Positions 6,807-12,465 of a stretch of DNA of 13,629 bases are shown here, piece by piece. This stretch comes from an uncultured Atopobium sp. (lineage in GTDB: Bacteria > Actinomycetota > Coriobacteriia > Coriobacteriales > Atopobiaceae): NCBI GenBank assembly GCA_937926845.1, contig CALBBS010000264.1, forward strand, positions 1-13,629. Reading direction: 5' to 3'. How positions within the stretch are numbered: position 1 is the first letter of the stretch; every line of letters begins with the position of its first letter. The notes under the pieces were generated by a model. It was given only the letters and a program-made list of their open reading frames with translations, did no database searches and had not been told where the DNA came from. Made by a program: the position numbers and the translations under genes.

Positions 6807-6840
6807 TCAAATAATCGTAAATCAATTAAAAGAAGTGGGG

Positions 6841-7233
6841 TTACTTATCCATGGTGAGATGAATAGCAAAGCCAGCAATCTCGTCTTTGAAATAGACCAA
6901 AAACGTACTGCCATCTGGATTAAGCCTTCTAGAAGACTCATCGATTTCAAAGCCGCGACCTGAAAAGTATTTCTCAGCAGCAGGAATATTGTTAACGTGG
7001 AAGCCAATATGACCCTTTGTGCCTCGGCCATTTTGTTTCATGACCTCTACCAGGGTCCCTGCAAAAAATGAAGGTGGTTGCTCAATAGTTGGAAGTCCCA
7101 TAAGAGCGGTAAACAGGTTTGCAATCTTTTCTGCCTCATCCGCATTGCTCGCGTTAATTCCAACGTGAGCAACGTACATATCAAACTGCTCAACTGGATT
7201 AATGTCACGGGAATTGTTAGTTGAATCTGTCAT
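6841..7233 (-). CDS. Stand-alone VOC-fold protein like the C-terminal domain of some KDPG aldolases
   Basis: This is a small soluble protein of 130 residues with the vicinal oxygen chelate (glyoxalase/bleomycin-resistance) fold. Positions expected to bind metal are H23 (AHVGIN), E63 (LVEVMK), H75 (GHIGFH) and H125 (FAIHL). From memory, the pattern HVGIN...EAEKIANLF..., FAGT..EVMK, GTKGHIG and DEIAGFAIHL closely resembles the extra C-terminal domain found after the aldolase barrel in many Firmicutes KDPG/KHG aldolases. Here it stands alone, with no aldolase domain before it. The reaction is unknown; isomerase, lyase or a regulatory ligand-binding role are all possible. ATG is preceded by AGGGGAG at good spacing. 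It is monocistronic with its own terminator at 6768-6806. Confidence 0.85.
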   Translation of the reverse strand: MTDSTNNSRDINPVEQFDMYVAHVGINASNADEAEKIANLFTALMGLPTIEQPPSFFAGTLVEVMKQNGRGTKGHIGFHVNNIPAAEKYFSGRGFEIDESSRRLNPDGSTFLVYFKDEIAGFAIHLTMDK

Positions 7234-7328
7234 GGCTCTCCCCTTTCCTAGAGCTCAAGTATATAAGGGAAGTTCTAAGATGTGTGCTTGGCAATAAATT
7301 TTAGTCATTACTGTAACTAAGTACTAAC

Positions 7329-7355
7329 AAAAAAGGCCCAGTTACCTAGACCTTT
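7329..7355 (-). terminator. Rho-independent terminator of tRNA-Val
   Basis: On the minus strand AAAGGTC...GGGCCTTT folds into a stem with G-U wobbles, followed directly by a run of six T. It lies about 10 bases beyond the tRNA 3' end and about 95 bases before the VOC gene start. Confidence 0.8.
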
Positions 7356-7364
7356 AAATTTCTA

Positions 7365-7439
7365 TGGTGGGCGATGCTGGATTTGAACCAGCGACCCCTT
7401 CCGTGTGAAGGAAGTGCTCTACCCCTGAGCCAATCGCCC
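7365..7439 (-). tRNA. tRNA-Val (anticodon CAC)
   Basis: It folds as a full cloverleaf: acceptor GGGCGAT/ATCGCCC, D arm GCTC-AGGGGTA-GAGC, anticodon stem CTTCC/GGAAG with loop TTCACAC (anticodon CAC, valine codon GTG), and T arm GCTGG-TTCAAAT-CCAGC. The discriminator is A and CCA is encoded. It lies 31 bases after the stop of the small membrane-protein gene. A TATTAT box (7452-7457) could serve as its -10, but co-transcription is also possible. Confidence 0.96.
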
Positions 7440-7470
7440 GAACGACTTGCAATAATAACAAACAATGAAG

Positions 7471-7878
7471 CTAATTTCTAGCTTTTGACTTTTTTGAAGG
7501 TGAATACGTAGACACAGCTTTATTCATCTGGACAAGAATAATTCCTAGGAAGATAAGCTGAAGGATCATTGGCGTAATTACCATAGGCTGAGATGAAAGC
7601 TGCGATACAAAAACCCATTCAACGGTAAAGAGAATGAGCTCAATACCAGCAACAAGACGGACAATGCCGTGGGTTTTCTCAAAGTCTTTAGCCAAGCTGA
7701 TACATTTCTGAAGAATATAGCAGCAATAAACTGCCATTAAGCTGCACAGCAGAAGCACAATCATGCTTGAAGAGAAACGACCATAGCCAACTGAGAAAGC
7801 AAAGATGACAATTCCGGCAACGCCAAGCGCGCCGAGCATAGAGGAAAGCGCCATCATCAACTTAGTTCCGCGATCCAT
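7471..7878 (-). CDS. Small four-helix membrane protein of unknown function
   Basis: I do not recognise this protein. The 135 residues show four hydrophobic segments: about 8-30, 37-56, 76-93 and 99-117. A short charged loop (KCISLAKDFEKTHG) lies between helices 2 and 3, and the C-terminus is basic and serine/lysine-rich (SPSKKSKARN), presumably cytoplasmic. There is no signal-peptide cleavage site and no catalytic motif. I start at ATG 7876-7878, which has a G-rich binding site (GGGGG) 5 bases upstream; a TTG at 7891-7893 would add five residues. A 6-bp hairpin (7468-7484) overlaps the stop codon. Its upstream neighbour on the same strand is a second small four-helix protein with similar layout, so the two may form a pair or be distant paralogs. 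Confidence 0.7.
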   Translation of the reverse strand: MDRGTKLMMALSSMLGALGVAGIVIFAFSVGYGRFSSSMIVLLLCSLMAVYCCYILQKCISLAKDFEKTHGIVRLVAGIELILFTVEWVFVSQLSSQPMVITPMILQLIFLGIILVQMNKAVSTYSPSKKSKARN

Positions 7879-7959
7879 ACAAACCCCCAACAAGTCATTT
7901 CACAAAGAAAAACGTACACAAGAGAAACTAGAAAAATAAAACGACGTCAATAAAATAAT

Positions 7960-8337
7960 TTACTTGGCTTCAAGAGACTTTTTAACTTTATGAGATCCTC
8001 GAGCAACAGCGCTTGCCATTGCCAATAGCGCAAACAGCTCAATGAACTGCAATGTTACAGATGGCGTCAAAATCAACTGAGCCACAACAGTAACAGCCAG
8101 CACCACACACGATCCAAAAATCATGGGATAAGAGGCTGCAGCTCTATTAGGTACATTAGCCTCTCTAGCTGCATAACCACCAGTTAGAAGTGAAGTCATA
8201 CTAGCAAGTAAAAGAAGAGCGGAATCAAGTGATGGACCAGCACCAATTACAAGAACCGCAACATTAACAAGACCTAAAAGTCCGCCAATCAAAAGTGCCA
8301 GACTAAAGAGCTTCATTTTACGAGTCTCAGGAGTCAT
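7960..8337 (-). CDS. Small four-helix membrane protein of unknown function
   Basis: I do not recognise this protein. Its 125 residues hold four hydrophobic segments: about 10-32, 38-54, 71-88 and 95-110. They sit between a basic N-terminus (MTPETRKMK) and a lysine-rich C-terminus (GSHKVKKSLEAK). A short polar loop (AAREANVPNR) separates the two helix pairs. The ATG (8335-8337) has AGGGGA at proper spacing. Size, helix count and basic tail match the next gene downstream, 81 bases away, with which it probably forms a transcription unit leading toward tRNA-Val. No enzyme, transporter or immunity motif is visible. Confidence 0.75.
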   Translation of the reverse strand: MTPETRKMKLFSLALLIGGLLGLVNVAVLVIGAGPSLDSALLLLASMTSLLTGGYAAREANVPNRAAASYPMIFGSCVVLAVTVVAQLILTPSVTLQFIELFALLAMASAVARGSHKVKKSLEAK

Positions 8338-8430
8338 GTATCCCCTATCTACAAGTTGTAACTGACGGATATTGTACCCGTCTTTTATATAAATTAAGTA
8401 ATCGAATCATTGAACGGTAGAGTGTTTCGG

Positions 8431-8468
8431 TAAAAGAAATGGCGAGAAACGCAAGTGTTTCTCGCCAT
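8431..8468 (-). terminator. Strong Rho-independent terminator after the CAT-anticodon tRNA
   Basis: A perfect 12-bp stem (ATGGCGAGAAAC and its complement, 8439-8450 with 8457-8468) encloses a 6-base loop and is followed on the minus strand by a T-rich tail TTTCTTTTA (about 8431-8439). It ends the tRNA transcript 10 bases beyond the tRNA 3' end and insulates the membrane-protein genes. Confidence 0.88.
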
Positions 8469-8477
8469 ATGAGTATT

Positions 8478-8553
8478 TGGTGGGCCCAGAGGGATTTGAA
8501 CCCCCAACCCAGGGATTATGAGTCCCCTGCGCTAACCGTTGCGCCATGAGCCC
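8478..8553 (-). tRNA. tRNA with CAT anticodon (elongator Met or lysidine-modified Ile2)
   Basis: The cloverleaf is complete: acceptor GGGCTCA/TGGGCCC (one G-U), D arm GCGC-AACGGTTA-GCGC, anticodon stem GGGGA/TCCCT with loop CTCATAA (anticodon CAT), T arm GGGGG-TTCAAAT-CCCTC, encoded CCA. The paired first position (G1-C72) argues against an initiator tRNA. Whether it reads AUG as methionine or, after lysidine modification by TilS, AUA as isoleucine cannot be settled by eye; the D-arm and anticodon arm are reminiscent of Ile2-type tRNAs. Confidence 0.93.
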
Positions 8554-8558
8554 GTAAG

Positions 8559-8584
8559 AAAAAAGCGGCGACAGGTGCCGCCGC
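8559..8584 (-). terminator. Terminator hairpin between tRNA-Ala and the CAT-anticodon tRNA
   Basis: On the minus strand GCGGCG and CGCCGC (8579-8584 with 8565-8570) form a perfect GC-only stem with an 8-base loop, followed at once by six T (8559-8564). It begins 10 bases after tRNA-Ala and ends 6 bases before the next tRNA, leaving no separate room for a promoter of that tRNA. Confidence 0.8.
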
Positions 8585-8593
8585 CAGAATGCG

Positions 8594-8669
8594 TGGTGGA
8601 GAATAGGGGGATCGAACCCCTGACCTCATGACTGCCAGTCATGCGCTCTCCCAGCTGAGCTAATTCCCC
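8594..8669 (-). tRNA. tRNA-Ala (anticodon GGC)
   Basis: The cloverleaf is complete: acceptor GGGGAAT/ATTCTCC, D arm GCTC-AGCTGGGA-GAGC, anticodon stem CATGA/TCATG with loop CTGGCAG (anticodon GGC, codon GCC), T arm AGGGG-TTCGATC-CCCCT, encoded CCA. The G3-U70 wobble pair, the universal alanine identity element, is present. A TATAGT -10 box on the minus strand (8688-8693) sits about 12 bases before the expected transcription start. Confidence 0.97.
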
Positions 8670-8687
8670 GAACGTGGTGCGGGAAAT

Positions 8688-8693
8688 ACTATA
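8688..8693 (-). promoter_or_regulatory. Likely -10 box of the tRNA-Ala promoter
   Basis: TATAGT on the minus strand lies 19 to 24 bases before the mature tRNA 5' end, suitable for a short 5' leader removed by RNase P. The -35 at 17 bases (GAAAAA) is poor, so the promoter is only partly supported. Confidence 0.4.
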
Positions 8694-8715
8694 GCAAACC
8701 AAAGCTCTGTTTTTC

Positions 8716-8745
8716 TCGACAATTTTCTAATTGATTGTATATAAA
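8716..8745 (+). promoter_or_regulatory. Possible promoter of the ZIP transporter gene
   Basis: On the plus strand TCGACA (8716-8721) is one base from the -35 consensus. It is followed after 18 bases by TATAAA (8740-8745), or after 16 bases by TATATA. Initiation near 8751 would give a leader of about 70 bases that contains the Fur-family box at 8779-8793. Confidence 0.35.
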
Positions 8746-8778
8746 ACGAATTTGCATAAGTTTTACTGGGTACACAAG

Positions 8779-8793
8779 TAGTAATGATTACTC
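8779..8793. promoter_or_regulatory. Candidate Zur/Fur-family operator upstream of the ZIP transporter
   Basis: The 13-base perfect palindrome AGTAATGATTACT (8780-8792) contains GTAATnATTAC. That is the exact core of the zinc-repressor (Zur) box known from Bacillus (TCGTAATnATTACGA) and a variant of the general Fur-family box. It lies 28 bases before the ATG of a predicted zinc-type transporter, which fits zinc-dependent repression. The regulator itself is not in the window. Confidence 0.5.
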
Positions 8794-8820
8794 TTAAATA
8801 ACACTTAATTGGAGTTTTTG

Positions 8821-9609
8821 ATGAATATAGAATTAGTACAAGGAATTTTGATTCCTTTTGCAGGAACTTCGCTGGGCGCAGCGATGGTACTGTTTATGAA
8901 GAAGGCTCTGAATCGCACAGTAGAGCGCGCTCTTACGGGCTTTGCCGCTGGCGTCATGGTTGCCGCTTCTATCTGGAGTTTATTGATCCCAGCCATTGAA
9001 TCTTCTGAAGCTATGGGACAGTTTGCTTTTGTTCCTGCAGTAGTTGGATTTTGGGTAGGCACTCTTTTCTTACTCTTGCTTGACCACGTAATTCCCCATC
9101 TTCACCTGGGCGAGACAGACGATGAGGCTGAAGGCATTAAAACAAGCTGGCAAAAATCAACGCTTATGGCGTTAGCAGTAACGCTCCACAACATTCCTGA
9201 AGGAATGGCAGTTGGTGTAGTTTTTGCTGGATGGGTCTCGGGTAACTCTAATATTACCTATGCAGGAGCCATGGCTTTAGCACTTGGCATTGCCATTCAG
9301 AACTTTCCTGAAGGCGCCATCATTTCTATGCCTCTTCATGCAGGCGGCACCTCTAAAGGCAAGTCCCTCATCTTGGGAATTTTATCTGGCGTGGTTGAGC
9401 CTATTGGAGCGGTACTTACTATTCTTGCAGCAGAGCTTGTTATTCCAGTTCTTCCCTACCTGCTGAGTTTTGCAGCAGGCGCCATGATGTATGTAGTAGT
9501 AGAAGAACTTATTCCAGAAATGAGTGAAGGCAAGCACTCAAACGTTGGAGTACTTGCCTTCGCATTAGGATTTACTGTAATGATGACCCTTGATGTAGCG
9601 CTTGGTTAA
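8821..9609 (+). CDS. ZIP family divalent metal transporter (ZupT-like)
   Basis: This is an inner-membrane importer of zinc and possibly iron or manganese. The 262 residues show the ZIP core motifs: H123-N124 with PEG (126-128) in the TM4 signature HNIPEGMAVGV, N161 with PEG (163-165) in TM5, and E228 in VVVEELIPE of TM6. A short histidine stretch (H89, H93, H95, DHVIPHLHLGE) lies in the loop between TM3 and TM4. About eight hydrophobic segments fit the family. I start at ATG 8821 because GGAG (8811-8814) is 6 bases upstream; an in-frame TTG at 8809 overlaps that binding site. It is the only plus-strand protein gene here, single, with a Zur-like box before it and a terminator overlapping its 3' end. 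Metal specificity is inferred. Confidence 0.93.
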   Translation: MNIELVQGILIPFAGTSLGAAMVLFMKKALNRTVERALTGFAAGVMVAASIWSLLIPAIESSEAMGQFAFVPAVVGFWVGTLFLLLLDHVIPHLHLGETDDEAEGIKTSWQKSTLMALAVTLHNIPEGMAVGVVFAGWVSGNSNITYAGAMALALGIAIQNFPEGAIISMPLHAGGTSKGKSLILGILSGVVEPIGAVLTILAAELVIPVLPYLLSFAAGAMMYVVVEELIPEMSEGKHSNVGVLAFALGFTVMMTLDVALG

Positions 9610-9629
9610 TAACCAGGCGCTCTTTTTTT
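9597..9629 (+). terminator. Rho-independent terminator overlapping the end of the ZIP gene
   Basis: AGCGCTTGGTT (9597-9607) pairs with AACCAGGCGCT (9611-9621) through one G-U wobble, giving an 11-bp stem with a 3-base loop, followed by C and seven T (9623-9629). The TAA stop (9607-9609) closes and occupies the loop. The T tract also touches the stop codon of the converging proS gene. Confidence 0.88.
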
Positions 9630-11343
9630 AAAGCTCACGCTCTGGAAGAATCTTCTCTGCCAACCAAGAAGCAACCTCATCAAGGGCAACCTCAAAGCGC
9701 TCACCGGTAGCGCGTTCTTTGACTTCTGCAATTCCGTTAGCAACGCCCTTCTTGCCCACAATAACCTGCCATGGGAAGCCAATAAGATCTGCATCTGCAA
9801 ACTTAACACCAGGACGCTCTGCACGATCATCAACAACAGTCTCAAGACCAGCTGCAACACAGGCGTCAGCTACAGCACCCGCTGCATTCCAAATCTCTGG
9901 GTCTTTGTCAGAGAGGCAAAGAACAGAAACCTCATAAGGAGCCACAGAGACTGGCCACTTGATGCCCTTCTCGTCATTGTATTGCTCAACAACAGCAGCA
10001 AGCAGTCTGGAAACACCAATGCCGTAGCAGCCCATAACCAGAGGCTTGTCCTCGCCGTTTTCGTCTGTGAAGGTAGCGTTAAGAGCTGAAGAGTACTTGG
10101 TGCCAAGCTGGAAGACCTGGCCAACCTCAATACCACGAGCGGCATGCAGAGGAAGTCCACACTCAGGGCAAATATCGCCCTCCTGAGAAGTGACAAGGTC
10201 TTTCCACTCGTTAATCTCAAAGTCACGGCCAAGCTCAACGTGATCAAGGTGGTAGTCTGCCTTGTTTGCGCCACAGAGCCACCACTGACTATCCTCAAGA
10301 GAGAGATCTCCAACAACGCGAATTCCCTCAGGTAGACCAACAGGTCCAATGAAGCCCTTGATGAGGCCATACTCTTCAAGCTCTTCATCGGTCATCATGT
10401 GATAGTCACCAAAGACGTGCTCAGCCTTAACCTCATTGAGCTCATGAGTACCTGGAACAAAGCACACAACTGGCTTACCGTTTCCGTCAACAAGGGCTAG
10501 AGCCTTGCGAGTTGCTGCAGGTGAAACGTGAAGAAACTCAGCAACATCATCAATGGAGCCAATGCCAGGAGTGTGAATCTCACACATCGTGCCAGACTCA
10601 CGCTCTTCTACGTTGATCTTTGCTGCAGCTGCTTCAGTATCTGCAGCATAGCCGCAATCGCAATAGACCAGACTTGCCTCGCCAGCCTCTGCCAGCGCCA
10701 TAAACTCAACAGAGGTGTCTCCACCAATCTGACCAGAGTCTGCAACTACCTGCAGAGCCTTAAGACGTGTACGGTCACAAACGTTCTGGTAAGCAACCTT
10801 CTCCTGGTCATAGCATTCTTGCAGCGACTCTTGATTTGCCGAGAAGGAATATCCGTCTTTCATAATGAACTCACGGCCGCGCATAAGACCAAAACGTGGA
10901 CGACGCTCGTCACGGAACTTATCCTGAATCTGATAGAGCGTTACAGGAAGCTGCTTATAGCTCTTGAGCTCGTTTCTTATAAGGTCTGTGAAGGTTTCCT
11001 CGTGAGTTGGGCCAAGAGCAAACTGGCGATCATGGCGATCATGCATACGCATAAGCTCATCACCATAGACATCCCAACGACCAGACTCTTCCCAGAGCTC
11101 AGCGGGGGTCATAATAGGAACAAGAATCTCCTGAGCACCAATACCGTCCATCTCATCGCGAATGATGGCCTCAATCTTTAAAAGAGAGCGCCATGCAAGT
11201 GGCAGATAAGAATAAAGACCCGCAGCGGTCTTTCTGATCATGCCAGCACGAAGGAGCAGGCGGTGACTTGCAAGTACAGCCTCAGCTGGGTCTTCTTTGA
11301 GTGTTGGTGCATACAAAGAAGACATGCGCATCCAGTGCTTCAA
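9628..11343 (-). CDS. proS: Prolyl-tRNA synthetase, bacterial type with editing domain
   Basis: This cytoplasmic class II synthetase charges tRNA-Pro with proline. The 571 residues match the E. coli-type enzyme (572). The N-terminal half holds the catalytic core, with GPTHEETFTDL (111-121) and motif 2 RPRFGLMRGREF (148-159); motif 3 is MGCYGIGVSRLL (437-448). Between them an inserted YbaK/INS editing domain (about 250-380) removes misacylated Ala-tRNA-Pro. Cysteine pairs C228/C230 and C392/C395 resemble a zinc-binding pair flanking it. The anticodon-binding domain spans about 462-569. Start is TTG (11341-11343), supported by AAAGGA 7 bases upstream; an ATG four codons later lies too far from that site, though it aligns with the E. 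coli start. The gene lies 40 bases after ispG in the same operon. No terminator follows; it converges on the ZIP gene. Confidence 0.97.
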   Translation of the reverse strand: MKHWMRMSSLYAPTLKEDPAEAVLASHRLLLRAGMIRKTAAGLYSYLPLAWRSLLKIEAIIRDEMDGIGAQEILVPIMTPAELWEESGRWDVYGDELMRMHDRHDRQFALGPTHEETFTDLIRNELKSYKQLPVTLYQIQDKFRDERRPRFGLMRGREFIMKDGYSFSANQESLQECYDQEKVAYQNVCDRTRLKALQVVADSGQIGGDTSVEFMALAEAGEASLVYCDCGYAADTEAAAAKINVEERESGTMCEIHTPGIGSIDDVAEFLHVSPAATRKALALVDGNGKPVVCFVPGTHELNEVKAEHVFGDYHMMTDEELEEYGLIKGFIGPVGLPEGIRVVGDLSLEDSQWWLCGANKADYHLDHVELGRDFEINEWKDLVTSQEGDICPECGLPLHAARGIEVGQVFQLGTKYSSALNATFTDENGEDKPLVMGCYGIGVSRLLAAVVEQYNDEKGIKWPVSVAPYEVSVLCLSDKDPEIWNAAGAVADACVAAGLETVVDDRAERPGVKFADADLIGFPWQVIVGKKGVANGIAEVKERATGERFEVALDEVASWLAEKILPEREL

Positions 11344-11383
11344 GGTAGTTTCCTTTCAATATGAAGTAATACGTATAGTTTAC

Positions 11384-12457
11384 TTATTTTTTGCCAAAAC
11401 GATTCTCAATTTCGGCGAATAGCTCATCAACAATCTTATCTTCAGGAACTTTTCTAATAGGATTGCCGTTTTCAAACAACACTGCCTGACCTTTGCCACA
11501 GGCTACACCAAGGTCAACACCCCTAGCCTCACCAGGTCCATTAACAACGCATCCCATGACTGCTACAGAAATTGGAGCACGAACGCCATCCAGGCGTTTG
11601 GTAACTTCTTCTGCAATAGGAATCATGTCAACGCCACACCTGCCGCACGTAGGACAGCTCACCAGCTCTGGCTTAATGCGACGCATGCCAAGAGCTGCAA
11701 GAAGTTCCCATGCTACGTGGACTTCTTCTACGGGATCGGCCGTCAGAGAAAGGCGCATGGTATCGCCAATACCGCTCTCAAGCAAAATGCCCACCGCAGC
11801 AGAATTCTTTACCGTTCCCTGCCTTAACGCACCGGCTTCTGTAACGCCTACATGCAGAGGAATCTGTGGAAGCTCCTTGGAAAGCGCTCGATATACCGCA
11901 AGTGTCGTGGGAACATCGTGGGCTTTTGCAGACAAGACAATGTCGTCAAAACCGCGAGAAGAAAAATGCTCTACAAAAGACTTTGACGATGCCACGAGTT
12001 TCTCGACAAGGGTCATATCTTGTCTCGTATCAAATTCTTTAGCAAGAGAGCCTGCGTTAACGCCAATTCTAATGGGAATATGAGCCTCTTTAGCTGCCTC
12101 AATGACAGCATCAACGCGCTCCATAGAGCCAATGTTTCCTGGGTTAATACGAAGGGCTGCCGCACCTCGCTTAGAAGCTTCAAGCGCCAGCTTATAGTCA
12201 AAGTGAATATCGGCAACAACAGGAAGTGGCGAGTATTTGCAAATCTCTTCAAAGCCATCCAAAGCCTTTGCATCAGGAATTGCCACACGAATAATCTCGC
12301 ACCCTGCCTCGGCAAGCCCCTTGATTTGGCAGAGCGTTGCGTCTGGATCGTCTGTTTTAGTGGTGCACATAGACTGAACGGAAACGGGAGCGCCGCCTCC
12401 AACCTGGACAGATCCAACCATGACGGGATGAGTTTTTGTGCGAGCAATCTCAGACAT
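11384..12457 (-). CDS. ispG: IspG (GcpE), 4-hydroxy-3-methylbut-2-en-1-yl diphosphate synthase
   Basis: IspG is the penultimate enzyme of the MEP isoprenoid pathway. It reductively opens methylerythritol cyclodiphosphate to HMBPP using a [4Fe-4S] cluster and flavodoxin or ferredoxin. The 357 residues give the usual short bacterial form: an N-terminal TIM barrel (VGGGAPVSVQSM near 18-30, VADIHFDY 81-88, ALRINPGNIG 101-110, GVTEAGA 204-210) and a C-terminal cluster domain. The cluster ligands are C268 and C271 of SCPTCGR, C303 of MGCVVNGPGEA and, as is usual, E310. The ATG lies 8 bases after the protease stop; an AGG-containing site overlaps the last codons of that gene. Position between an RseP-type protease and proS is the standard actinobacterial order, normally with dxr further upstream, outside this window. 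Confidence 0.97.
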   Translation of the reverse strand: MSEIARTKTHPVMVGSVQVGGGAPVSVQSMCTTKTDDPDATLCQIKGLAEAGCEIIRVAIPDAKALDGFEEICKYSPLPVVADIHFDYKLALEASKRGAAALRINPGNIGSMERVDAVIEAAKEAHIPIRIGVNAGSLAKEFDTRQDMTLVEKLVASSKSFVEHFSSRGFDDIVLSAKAHDVPTTLAVYRALSKELPQIPLHVGVTEAGALRQGTVKNSAAVGILLESGIGDTMRLSLTADPVEEVHVAWELLAALGMRRIKPELVSCPTCGRCGVDMIPIAEEVTKRLDGVRAPISVAVMGCVVNGPGEARGVDLGVACGKGQAVLFENGNPIRKVPEDKIVDELFAEIENRFGKK

Positions 12458-12465
12458 AAAATCAG

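Noticed and set aside
8478..8669. The tRNA genes as an integration site of a genomic island
   Set aside because: No integrase and no partial tRNA copy or direct repeat of a tRNA 3' end was seen elsewhere in the window.
10528..11181. Long plus-strand open frame of about 217 codons opposite proS
   Set aside because: It lies wholly inside the well-supported proS gene in antisense, has no recognisable domain and no convincing ribosome binding site. It is an expected shadow.
11493..12083. Plus-strand open frame of about 196 codons opposite ispG
   Set aside because: Antisense to ispG, with Ser/Pro/Arg-rich composition typical of a shadow frame and no upstream signals.
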